A stretch of 19,905 nt of DNA, taken from Nitratiruptor sp. GTDB lineage: Bacteria; Campylobacterota; Campylobacteria; Campylobacterales; Nitratiruptoraceae. Numbering within the stretch: position 1 is the stretch's first letter; each line of letters begins with the position of its first letter. The DNA is taken from the NCBI GenBank assembly GCA_015494595.1, contig WGAX01000101.1, positions 1 to 19,905 of the forward strand, written 5' to 3'. Of this stretch, positions 12,331 through 19,905 are shown piece by piece. The position numbers were made by a program, and so were the translations under genes. The notes beneath the pieces are model-generated. The model made no database searches. It saw only the letters and a program-made list of their open reading frames with translations, and was not told the DNA's origin.

Positions 12331-14928
12331 ATGCTAAAGAGTATCGTGCGAAAGGTAATAGGCACAAAGAACGATAGAGAGCTTAAACGCTATCAAAAAA
12401 GAGTAAAAAAGATCAATGCTTTAGAGCCAAAATATGAAAAGCTTACAGATGAGGAGCTCAAAAGGGCTTTTGATGAGCTGCGCCAAAAGGTAAAAAGTGG
12501 TGAGGCTACAATGGAGGAGGTGTTGGAGGATTCTTTTGCAATTACACGAGAAGCTAGTAAAAGAGTGCTTGGAATGCGTCACTATGATGTGCAGCTTATT
12601 GGTGGTATGGTATTGCATGAGGGCAAGATTGCTGAGATGAAGACAGGGGAGGGTAAAACCCTTGTAGCAACTCTTGCAGTGGCTTTGAATGCTATGACTG
12701 GAGAAGGTGTGCATGTTGTCACAGTCAATGATTATCTAGCAAAGCGTGACGCTACAGAGATGGGTAAGCTCTATGAGTTTTTGGGTTATACGACAGGCTG
12801 TATTACTAGTGAGTTGCAGGATGATTTAGAAAGAAAGAAGCAGTATGAGTGTGATATAACCTATGGAACCAATAATGAGTTTGGATTTGATTATCTAAGA
12901 GATAATATGAAATACTCTCTTGATGAAATTGTACAAAGAGGGCACAACTATGCGATAGTGGATGAGGTGGACTCCATTTTAATTGATGAAGCAAGAACGC
13001 CTCTTATAATATCTGGTCCAACCAACAGAAAGCTTGATAACTATATTAAAGCCGATAAGATAGCTAAACAGCTTGAAAAAGATAAGCACTTTACTGTAGA
13101 TGAGAAAGATAGAGTCATCCTCCTTACGCAAGAGGGTATTGCCAAAGCTGAAGAGCTTTTTGGTGTTGATAATCTTTATAGTTTAGAGAATGCGATTTTA
13201 GCCCATCATCTGGATCAAGCCCTCAAAGCAAACTATCTATTTCAAAAAGATGTGGATTATGTAGTTAAAAATGGTGAAGTGGTGATTGTAGATGAGTTTA
13301 CAGGAAGACTTAGTGAAGGAAGGCGCTTTAGCGAAGGGCTGCATCAAGCCCTTGAGGCAAAAGAGGGGGTTGAAATTCAAGAGGAGTCTCAAACCCTAGC
13401 AGATATTACATTCCAAAATTACTTTAGACTTTATAAAAAGCTAGCCGGTATGACAGGTACTGCCCAGACTGAGGCTGCCGAATTTTCTGAGATCTATGGT
13501 TTGGAGGTTATCTCTATCCCTACTAATAAGCCTGTCATTAGAAAAGATCTAGATGATTTAATCTTTAAAACAGAGAAAGAGAAGTTTGAAGCAGTAGTGA
13601 AAAAAATCAAAGAGCTGCATAAAAAGGGGCAGCCAGTACTTGTGGGTACTACCTCTATTGAGAAGAATGAGCTTTTGCATAAGTTATTGAAAAGAGAAAA
13701 GATTCCTCATACAATCTTAAATGCAAAACATCACGAAAAAGAGGCAGAAATTATTGCGCAAGCCGGTAAAAAGGGAGCTGTAACGGTAGCTACCAATATG
13801 GCAGGGCGAGGTGTTGATATAAAAATTGATGATGAGGTAAGGGAGCTTGGAGGGCTCTTTATTTTGGGGACTGAAAGGCACGAGAGTAGAAGAATAGATA
13901 ATCAGCTTCGAGGGCGATCTGGTAGACAAGGAGATCCAGGAGCTAGTCAATTTTTCTTGAGTTTGGAGGATAATTTACTGCGTATCTTTGGTGGGGATCG
14001 CATCAAAAACATAATGGATCGCTTAGGTATTGAAGAGGGTGAGCATATTGAATCCAAAATGGTAACTAGAGCTGTTGAAAAGGCGCAAAAGAAGGTAGAG
14101 AATCTTCATTTTGAATCTCGTAAACATATTTTAGAGTATGATGATGTGGCAAATGAGCAGCGAAAGACGATCTATAAATTTCGCCAAGAGCTGCTCAATC
14201 CTGATTATGATATAGATAGGAAAATTAAAGAGAATAGAGAAGAGGTAGTAGAAAAACTGTTAGCCCAAAGTGAAATTTTTCCTGAGATGCCAAAGGAAGA
14301 TTTCAATCTCGAAAAACTTGTTAAAGTATTGCAAGAGGAGTTTCATAGCCACTTTAGTGCCGAAGAGCTTCAAGGTAAGGAGTATGATGAACTCAAAGAA
14401 TATATCACACAAAAATTGGAGCAAGAGTATGAAGAGAAGATGAGCCGTCTGGATGAGGCGCAAAGAAAAGAGATTGAGCGTATTTTATATCTTCAAGTGC
14501 TAGATAATGCTTGGAGAGAGCATCTATATCAGATGGACATACTCAAAACTGGTATAGGGTTGAGAGGTTACAATCAAAAAGATCCTCTTGTAGAGTATAA
14601 AAAAGAGTCCTACAATCTCTTTATGGAGCTTGTAGAGAGAATGAAGAGTGAGGCTATTAAGACACTGCATCTCATTGAATTAAGAGATGAGCAAGAGGAA
14701 GAGGAGATTAGGCGTTTAGAAGCTGAGCTTGCTAAAATGGAAGAGGAGCTAAAAAACTCTGCTGTAATGCAGCACGGAGAGACTCAAAACAAAACGCAGC
14801 CAATAAAAAGTGAGAAGAAACCGGCCAGAAATGAGCCTTGTCCTTGCGGCAGCGGCAAAAAGTATAAACACTGCTGCGGTAAAAGTGGTCCAAAACGGGG
14901 AGTATTAGCGACTGCTGCCAATGGATAA
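12331..14928 (+). CDS. secA: Preprotein translocase ATPase SecA
   Basis: SecA is the motor that drives unfolded preproteins through SecYEG. It has 865 residues. Walker A is MKTGEGKT (103-110). VDEVDSILIDEARTPLIISG (from about 210) contains the DEAD-like Walker B. The preprotein cross-linking region follows, and NBD2 holds NMAGRGVDIKI (from about 489), where many SecA proteins have MAGRGTDI. The helical scaffold and two-helix finger occupy roughly 590-780. A lysine-rich linker leads to the zinc motif CPCGSGKKYKHCC (C837, C839, C848, C849), the SecB and phospholipid contact site. After the zinc motif there is an unusual 16-residue tail. GTGAGG lies just before the ATG. The last 8 bases overlap lolC/E. 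The order lolA / secA-lolC also occurs in Campylobacter as I recall. Confidence 0.98.
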   Translation: MLKSIVRKVIGTKNDRELKRYQKRVKKINALEPKYEKLTDEELKRAFDELRQKVKSGEATMEEVLEDSFAITREASKRVLGMRHYDVQLIGGMVLHEGKIAEMKTGEGKTLVATLAVALNAMTGEGVHVVTVNDYLAKRDATEMGKLYEFLGYTTGCITSELQDDLERKKQYECDITYGTNNEFGFDYLRDNMKYSLDEIVQRGHNYAIVDEVDSILIDEARTPLIISGPTNRKLDNYIKADKIAKQLEKDKHFTVDEKDRVILLTQEGIAKAEELFGVDNLYSLENAILAHHLDQALKANYLFQKDVDYVVKNGEVVIVDEFTGRLSEGRRFSEGLHQALEAKEGVEIQEESQTLADITFQNYFRLYKKLAGMTGTAQTEAAEFSEIYGLEVISIPTNKPVIRKDLDDLIFKTEKEKFEAVVKKIKELHKKGQPVLVGTTSIEKNELLHKLLKREKIPHTILNAKHHEKEAEIIAQAGKKGAVTVATNMAGRGVDIKIDDEVRELGGLFILGTERHESRRIDNQLRGRSGRQGDPGASQFFLSLEDNLLRIFGGDRIKNIMDRLGIEEGEHIESKMVTRAVEKAQKKVENLHFESRKHILEYDDVANEQRKTIYKFRQELLNPDYDIDRKIKENREEVVEKLLAQSEIFPEMPKEDFNLEKLVKVLQEEFHSHFSAEELQGKEYDELKEYITQKLEQEYEEKMSRLDEAQRKEIERILYLQVLDNAWREHLYQMDILKTGIGLRGYNQKDPLVEYKKESYNLFMELVERMKSEAIKTLHLIELRDEQEEEEIRRLEAELAKMEEELKNSAVMQHGETQNKTQPIKSEKKPARNEPCPCGSGKKYKHCCGKSGPKRGVLATAANG

Positions 14929-16123
14929 ACAATTTGTCAACTATATTGTAAAACGCTATTTGCGTTTTGATAAAGAGCAGCCCTTTATCTTTCTCTCTGC
15001 TCTTTTAGCCTTTTTGGGTATTATGGTGGGGGTAATGGTACTTATTATAGCGATGGCTATAATGAATGGTTTTGATAAGGAGTTTGAGAATAAACTCTTT
15101 ACAATGAATTATCCTTTAACTATCTATCCAAAATTTGCTACCTATCTTGATAAAAGTGTATATGAGCAGGTGCAAAAAGCATTTCCACATCTGTTTTTTA
15201 GTCCCTATATCTCTTCCCAGGTTATCTATAAAAAAGGGGATAAACTAGAGGGGGGAGTTGTTTTTGGGGTAGATTTTGATAAAGAGGTGCAAATTAATGA
15301 AGTTTTGCAAAAGGCAGTAGCTCATAAAAGGATAGCAAAATTTCAGATAGTTGTAGGCAAAGAGCTCTATGATCGGTTTTTGCTTGTTAATAATGAGAAA
15401 ATTTTTTTGATTTTTAGCAAAAGTGAGCCGATGGGTTTTTCTATTACTCCAATTTTTAAGCGCTTTCGTGTTGTTGGCTATTTTCACTCTGGTCTGATAG
15501 CCTATGATAAAGCTTACTCTTATACTACTCTAACGAGTCTTAGGAAAGTGTTGCATATTCCGCAGGATAAATATAGTGGCATTCATATCTATTCACAAAA
15601 TCCGCAAAAAGATATAGAGAAGATTAAAGCCTTTTTACCACAGCAAGTAGGTATTGTTGGATGGTGGCAGCAAAATGGCAACTTTTTTGCAGCTTTACAG
15701 ATGGAAAAAAGAGCTCTTTTTATTGTGTTGATGCTTATAATTCTTATTGCATCTCTTAATATTGTAAGCTCACTATTGATGACAGTAATGAATAGAAGAA
15801 AAGAGATAGCTCTACTTTTGAGTCTTGGTGCAACACCAAAAGAGATAAGGGCAATCTTTTTTCGTTTGGGATCTATTATTGGGGGATTGGGTGTAGTTAT
15901 GGGGGTAGTATTTGGATTTTTGGGGCTTTTTATTTTGAAGCATTTTGACATTGTTAAACTTCCTGCAGATGTGTATGGTACAACGAAACTTCCGGTAGAT
16001 TTGAGTATGGTTGATCTCTTTTTAATTATTACAGGAGCAATTATAATCATTATAATCTCTGCAACTTACCCTGCTAAAAAGGCTACAAAAGTCAATCTTA
16101 TAGATGTGTTGCGTAATGAGTAG
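14921..16123 (+). CDS. lolC: Lipoprotein-releasing ABC transporter permease (LolC/LolE family)
   Basis: This inner-membrane permease, with the ATPase LolD, extracts lipoproteins from the inner membrane and hands them to LolA. It has 400 residues with the FtsX/LolC topology. TM1 is at about 22-48, a periplasmic MacB-like domain of about 215 residues follows, then TM2 (about 266-290), TM3 (about 316-340) and TM4 (about 365-388). PFIFLSALLAFLGIMVGVMV followed by MNGF is characteristic of LolC/E. NRRKEIALLLSLGATPKEI after TM2 is the coupling region for the ATPase. Only one permease gene is present and no lolD is in the window, so it may work as a homodimer (LolF-like) with LolD encoded elsewhere. 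The ATG lies inside the end of secA with an 8-base overlap and no strong ribosome-binding site, implying coupling. Confidence 0.93.
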   Translation: MDKQFVNYIVKRYLRFDKEQPFIFLSALLAFLGIMVGVMVLIIAMAIMNGFDKEFENKLFTMNYPLTIYPKFATYLDKSVYEQVQKAFPHLFFSPYISSQVIYKKGDKLEGGVVFGVDFDKEVQINEVLQKAVAHKRIAKFQIVVGKELYDRFLLVNNEKIFLIFSKSEPMGFSITPIFKRFRVVGYFHSGLIAYDKAYSYTTLTSLRKVLHIPQDKYSGIHIYSQNPQKDIEKIKAFLPQQVGIVGWWQQNGNFFAALQMEKRALFIVLMLIILIASLNIVSSLLMTVMNRRKEIALLLSLGATPKEIRAIFFRLGSIIGGLGVVMGVVFGFLGLFILKHFDIVKLPADVYGTTKLPVDLSMVDLFLIITGAIIIIIISATYPAKKATKVNLIDVLRNE

Positions 16124-16124
16124 G

Positions 16125-18632
16125 TTATTGAAATATTTTAAATGGTAGTTGCAGTGCTCTTTTTATGATATTCAATGGCAATGTAAGGGTATCTTTTGTA
16201 AGCTGTGTAGCAATTTTGGGATTGTTGATACTACCACTTAAATGGAGCGTTGTATAGGCATTACCTTCATCGCCTAATAGAATATATCCGGCTATTGGGA
16301 TTTTATTGATAATATTGGTAATAGATTTGAATGTGATCAGTTTTATGTTAAAGTTAATCTGATTAGTATAGAGATTGATAATTCCACTTCCCTCAATATT
16401 TAAAGAGTAAGATTCTAAAAAGAGTTTTTTTATGAAGATAATGCCATTATTATGTAAAAATTCTATGCTACCTTTTTTTACATAAAAGCCTTTCTTATCA
16501 AATCCTGGATTATGAAATGTCATAAGAGCAGGAAGAGAGTTAATAAAAGCAAAAAGATTGTTGAGAGCTTTGAGATTTTTAATATGGGTATTGTGCAAAC
16601 GAAAATTACCTGAGAAGTTATCTATTTCTCCTTTTGTGTTTACAAAAAATTCTCCACCACTAAATATCTTTTTGTTTAAAAGATGATTAATAAAGTCTGC
16701 TTCAAGCTTTTGGGCTGTAAGTGTGAAATAGGTATCTCTTTTTTGAAAATGTATGAGACTTTTTTTGTATCTCCCATCTAACTCTATTTTTCTTGAGTTA
16801 ACTTGCAAAAGAGCTTTATCAAAGGGAAGAGCATATTTAGTGTAAATAAAGACAACATCTTTGAGCACTGCTTCTACAGGTTTTTGGAGAGAGACTTTTT
16901 TCGTGCTTTTTGAAATATTGCACTCAAAGTTACGGCAGGATATGTGGACTTTTTTGGCAATATTAATTGTAATATTGTTATTGATTTGTAGGTGAGCTGT
17001 TTTTGGTGCAATCTCTCCTTTTAGGAGAAAATGGGTAATGGGTTTGCCATTTTGTAAAAGGGTAGTGTTTTTCTTGAGAAGTTGGGCTTTGAGCAGTATC
17101 TTTTTAGATGGTGGAAAATAGAGCTCTACATTGCCTTTTAATGGGGATATTGTTTGTACAAGGGGAGAGTAGGGAAGAAATGGTGCAAGGTTATGCACAA
17201 TAATTTTTTTCTCTTTTTGAAATGAAATTGTAAGGGGAAAATGCTCGCTTATAAGCTCTTTTTTGGCAAGGTCTAGTGTAAATCTATCTATGACATTTTG
17301 CATATTGAGGAGTAGTACTCCATCTTTTTGGAGTTTTGCATTATCGATTTTGACAATAAATTTGCCTTTTTGCCTTTGGAGATCGAGCCAGCCTTGTGTA
17401 TGGGTAGAGAGAAAATCGAAGAATCTAAAAGGAGAGTTTGTAAAAACTAGTTTTTGATTGCGTAAAAGGACAAGAGCTTGAGGGGTATAAAAGGGAATAT
17501 TGTCTAATAGAAGAGATGAGTTATAAAATATAAAATCTCCTCTAATATTAACTGATTTGGAAAGAAAATAGAGTGTAATAATAACTTTTGCATTCACACT
17601 TCCTTGTTTCTGTGTTATAGGAATATCCACTTGATAAGCCCGAAGAACTTCCTGAACTGTAGGGTCAAATGGTGTTGTAGTTTTTAATACAATTTGAATA
17701 TGACTACGGGAGGGTTTCGTGAGATCTTTAATTATAACTGAGGAGCCTTGGAGGCTCTTATTTTGATATATTGGATTCAAAAGCTGAAAATAGAGGTTAT
17801 CATGAAGATAGTGGAGGTTTACTTTTTGAGCAAATGCAAAAGGAAGATTGGGATGAAAAGTAATAGTAACATCTTTTGCAGTAACCAAAGCCTCTATATC
17901 ATTTGGGTTAAATCTTTTTTGAGTGTCATAGTTGATTTTAAGATAGTTGAGTATGTAACTTTTAGCTTGTATATTTTTGTAACTCCAAATTTTAATTTGC
18001 TTGTGAAGTGAGAAGTGAGTAAAGAGCTTTTTTAACTTTTGAATTGTAAATGTTTTGCTGGTAGCTGTAAATAAATAGTGAGTATGGCTCTTGTATAGTG
18101 TGAATTCTCCTCTAATTCCTTCAAAATTGTATTTTCCCCTCAATTTTGCTGAATCTTTTGAGATGTTACCTTGAGCTTGCAATGAAAGGTTGTATGGTTT
18201 ATAGGTAAATTTATGAAGAGTTATCTTTATGGAGTTTTGCTGTTTTTGAAGGGAAGAGAGTAAAGAGTACTTACTGCTTTCTACTTTAAAGAGGCTATTT
18301 TGATAGTTTATATTATAAAAGCTGTTTTCTACAAAGACATTTTTTAATGAAATTTGCTGAAATATTTTAGGAATATACTCTACTGCTTTGAGATAGAGAG
18401 AGAAACTATTTGAATTTGATTTTTGGGTAAGTACTATAAGATTTTCTCCCTTTACTATAAGTTTTTTATCCAGTTTAAGATACAATTTATTTATAATGAG
18501 GGGGTAAAGATAGATGTTTTTTATGGTGATTCCCTCATTTAAAAGTATATAAACAAAAAAAGAAAGGATGATCATGCTTAAAAAAGTAGCTAGAAAAATT
18601 TTTTTTATCAGTGAAGTTGCTTTAATAATCAT
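16125..18632 (-). CDS. Large AsmA/YhdP-like (DUF3971-type) envelope protein
   Basis: This 835-residue protein has one N-terminal membrane anchor (basic KK, then about residues 12-32 hydrophobic). The long remainder is rich in alternating hydrophobic and polar beta strands, typical of AsmA/TamB/YhdP repeating-groove proteins in the periplasm. The C-terminal part (LNNLFAFINSLPALMTF, GSGIINLYTNQINF, and GYILLGDEGNAYTTLHLSG) matches the AsmA-like C-terminal region of YhdP relatives as I know them. Known relatives carry phospholipids between inner and outer membranes; that role is inferred here. The start is uncertain. The ATG at 18632 gives the complete anchor but overlaps mltG on the other strand. 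The ATG at 18575 would truncate the anchor to about 15 residues. Neither has a good ribosome-binding site. The stop is one base from the lolC/E stop. Confidence 0.85.
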   Translation of the reverse strand: MIIKATSLIKKIFLATFLSMIILSFFVYILLNEGITIKNIYLYPLIINKLYLKLDKKLIVKGENLIVLTQKSNSNSFSLYLKAVEYIPKIFQQISLKNVFVENSFYNINYQNSLFKVESSKYSLLSSLQKQQNSIKITLHKFTYKPYNLSLQAQGNISKDSAKLRGKYNFEGIRGEFTLYKSHTHYLFTATSKTFTIQKLKKLFTHFSLHKQIKIWSYKNIQAKSYILNYLKINYDTQKRFNPNDIEALVTAKDVTITFHPNLPFAFAQKVNLHYLHDNLYFQLLNPIYQNKSLQGSSVIIKDLTKPSRSHIQIVLKTTTPFDPTVQEVLRAYQVDIPITQKQGSVNAKVIITLYFLSKSVNIRGDFIFYNSSLLLDNIPFYTPQALVLLRNQKLVFTNSPFRFFDFLSTHTQGWLDLQRQKGKFIVKIDNAKLQKDGVLLLNMQNVIDRFTLDLAKKELISEHFPLTISFQKEKKIIVHNLAPFLPYSPLVQTISPLKGNVELYFPPSKKILLKAQLLKKNTTLLQNGKPITHFLLKGEIAPKTAHLQINNNITINIAKKVHISCRNFECNISKSTKKVSLQKPVEAVLKDVVFIYTKYALPFDKALLQVNSRKIELDGRYKKSLIHFQKRDTYFTLTAQKLEADFINHLLNKKIFSGGEFFVNTKGEIDNFSGNFRLHNTHIKNLKALNNLFAFINSLPALMTFHNPGFDKKGFYVKKGSIEFLHNNGIIFIKKLFLESYSLNIEGSGIINLYTNQINFNIKLITFKSITNIINKIPIAGYILLGDEGNAYTTLHLSGSINNPKIATQLTKDTLTLPLNIIKRALQLPFKIFQ
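18495..18539. repeat. 8-bp inverted repeat upstream of mltG
   Basis: AATGAGGG (18495-18502) and CCCTCATT (18532-18539) are perfect inverted repeats separated by 29 bases, ending 34 bases before the mltG start and lying inside the AsmA-like coding sequence. This could be chance in coding DNA or a regulator site for mltG. Confidence 0.25.
18548..18553 (+). promoter_or_regulatory. Possible -10 box of mltG
   Basis: TATAAA lies within TATATAAA, 20 bases before the mltG ATG at 18574. This spacing matches the predicted -10 boxes of ftsK, lolA and the coiled-coil gene. It lies within the start of the AsmA-like gene, because there is no intergenic space. Confidence 0.35.
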
Positions 18633-19536
18633 TGTTATATTGCTTTTTTACTTTGCTCAGCCACTGAAGTTACCACATTCCCAATTTTTTATTCCTAGTG
18701 GAAATATTCAGTCGATTATAGCATATATGCAAAGTAAAGGGGTTGCTCTTACTCCACTTGATAGTTATGCTTTGCGATTTATAGGCTATCCTCAAAGAGG
18801 TTGGATTAATCTTGGCGTATTGGAATCAAGCCATCTCGATTTTCTGTACCGTTTGGCTACCGCAAAAGCTGCTCTTATCTATGTCACTTTGATACCAGGA
18901 GAAACAACATATACCATTTTAAATCAATTAAGTCGCCGCTTTGGATATGATAGAGAGATGTTACAAAATGAGTATAAGAAGGAAGCTCCCTATCCTGAAG
19001 GGGTCTTTTTTCCAAATACTTATGCATTGCCTAAAGGTATGACTGAAAGAGAGATTGCAGCCTATTTGGTTAGAGTGGGACTATTACAGCATAAAAGACT
19101 TTCTAAAAAGTTTTTGGGCTCTTTTAATCAAAAGATCTGGTTTGAAAAAATAGTAACTGTAGCATCTATAATACAAAAAGAGGCAGCAAATAAAGAGGAG
19201 ATGCCAATTATTGCTTCCGTTATCTATAACCGTTTAAAAAGGAATATGCCTTTACAAATGGATGGAGCTTTGAACTATGGGCAGTTCTCCCATACAAGAA
19301 TTACACCCAAAAGGATTCGAGAAGATACAAGTAAATTTAATACCTATAAACATTTAGGTCTTCCTCCATATCCTGTCTGTATTGTAAGTAAAGAGGCAAT
19401 AAAATCTGCCCTTTTTCCTGCCAAAACGAAATATCTCTATTTTGTGAAGGGGCGAAACGGCAAACATATCTTTAGCAAAACTTATAAAAGTCATTTGCAT
19501 AATATTCAATCTGTGCAAAAACGAAACAGAAATTGA
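18574..19536 (+). CDS. mltG: Endolytic murein transglycosylase MltG
   Basis: MltG (YceG family) is an inner-membrane enzyme that cuts nascent glycan strands and so sets their length. It has 320 residues from the chosen start. A short basic N-terminus and one membrane helix (about 10-30) precede a LysM-like region, then LIPGETTYTILNQL. The catalytic block ASIIQKEAANKEEM has the conserved glutamate at E203. QMDGALNYG and NTYKHLGLPPYPV are the family's substrate-groove motifs, and LYFVKGRNGKHIFSKTYKSH closes the domain. An ATG at 18568 is also in frame, but AAAGG would then touch the start codon. The ATG at 18574 has AAAGGA at about 5 nt. The gene's first 59 bases overlap the AsmA-like gene on the opposite strand. 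Confidence 0.94.
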   Translation: MLKKVARKIFFISEVALIIIVILLFYFAQPLKLPHSQFFIPSGNIQSIIAYMQSKGVALTPLDSYALRFIGYPQRGWINLGVLESSHLDFLYRLATAKAALIYVTLIPGETTYTILNQLSRRFGYDREMLQNEYKKEAPYPEGVFFPNTYALPKGMTEREIAAYLVRVGLLQHKRLSKKFLGSFNQKIWFEKIVTVASIIQKEAANKEEMPIIASVIYNRLKRNMPLQMDGALNYGQFSHTRITPKRIREDTSKFNTYKHLGLPPYPVCIVSKEAIKSALFPAKTKYLYFVKGRNGKHIFSKTYKSHLHNIQSVQKRNRN

Positions 19537-19579
19537 TTAGCTAAATTTCTAAAAGTCAATTTGATAAAACTTAAATTAT

Positions 19580-19607
19580 TTACTTGTTACTATACTGAAT
19601 GTATAAA
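19580..19607 (+). promoter_or_regulatory. Predicted icd promoter region
   Basis: The 94-base gap between mltG and icd holds TTTACT (19580-19585) and TATAAA (19602-19607) with a 16-base spacer, the latter 23 bases before the ATG. TATACT (19591-19596) is an alternative -10. No hairpin with a T run was seen after mltG. TTACTTGTTAC in this stretch resembles the repeats upstream of the coiled-coil gene. Confidence 0.4.
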
Positions 19608-19630
19608 AAATAACTAGAAGAGGAGATGCG

Positions 19631-19905
19631 ATGGCAAAGGCAAAGGTGGTCTGGACAAAGATTGATGAGGCTCCGGCATTAGCTACATATTCACTGTTAC
19701 CGATTGTAAAAGCATTTACAAAAGATGCGGATATTGATATTGAGCTTAGAGATATTTCTCTAGCTGGCAGAATCATTGCAGAGTTTAGCGATAGATTGCC
19801 AGAGGATAAGAAGCAAGCAGATGAATTGGCTTATTTGGGAGAGCTTGTATTAAAGCCAGAGGCAAATATTGTTAAATTACCAAATATCTCAGCATCAATC
19901 CCACA
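19631..19905 (+). CDS. icd: Monomeric NADP-dependent isocitrate dehydrogenase, N-terminal part (cut by window edge)
   Basis: The first 91 codons are present and the gene runs off the right edge. The translation contains KIDEAPALATYSLLPIVKAF, RDISLAGRI and LPNISASIP, diagnostic of the monomeric IDH-II family (about 740 residues). That family is unrelated in length to the homodimeric enzyme of E. coli. It interconverts isocitrate and 2-oxoglutarate with NADP(H); in autotrophic Campylobacterota it is thought to run in the reductive TCA cycle. The direction here cannot be told from sequence. The ATG at 19631 is preceded by AAGAGGAG at 5 nt. Another ATG at 19626 is out of frame and touches that site. 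It follows acnB functionally but has its own promoter region. Confidence 0.95.
   Translation, partial: MAKAKVVWTKIDEAPALATYSLLPIVKAFTKDADIDIELRDISLAGRIIAEFSDRLPEDKKQADELAYLGELVLKPEANIVKLPNISASIP

Noticed and set aside
15589..16050. 153-codon open frame antisense to lolC/E
   Set aside because: Its hydrophobic content mirrors the membrane helices of the permease on the other strand, and no family is recognised.

Overview
The window is ordinary chromosomal DNA from a Campylobacterota (epsilonproteobacterial) organism. The evidence is the gene order aspC-cysE-speA-hisS-tmk-coaD-ubiX and the block lolA / secA-lolC/E, both of which I recall from Campylobacter genomes, together with a monomeric isocitrate dehydrogenase next to other TCA genes, an HU protein with the epsilon-type arm, and a low, even G+C content. 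A sulfur- or hydrogen-oxidising genus such as Nitratiruptor would fit, but the genus is a guess. I see no insertion sequence, prophage, CRISPR array or horizontally acquired island.

Region 1 (1-6016, all minus strand) is a packed housekeeping run. In transcription order it is hup (HU), tRNA-Leu(CAA), tRNA-Gly(GCC), ubiX, coaD, tmk, hisS, speA, cysE and a truncated aspC. From ubiX onward every junction is an overlap of 1-4 bases or a 1-base gap, which suggests translational coupling. The products serve cofactor, nucleotide, tRNA-charging, polyamine and cysteine metabolism.

Region 2 (6017-11715, plus strand) holds ftsK, divergent from hup, then a small unrecognised all-coiled-coil protein and acnB. 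The region ends in a hairpin shared with the convergent lolA.

Region 3 (11739-19536) is a cell-envelope block. lolA (minus) diverges from secA-lolC/E (plus). A large AsmA/YhdP-like protein (minus) converges on lolC/E with a single base between stop codons. It overlaps, 5' end against 5' end, with mltG (plus). Together these cover preprotein export, lipoprotein release and carriage, probable envelope lipid transport, and termination of glycan strands.

Region 4 (19537-19905) is a promoter region and the first 91 codons of icd, encoding monomeric NADP isocitrate dehydrogenase, the next enzyme after aconitase.

No gap exceeds 300 bases. Nothing here is a convincing new system. The items most worth a second look are the coiled-coil protein upstream of acnB, the overlapping 5' ends of mltG and the AsmA-like gene, and a short motif shared by the acnB-operon and icd leaders.
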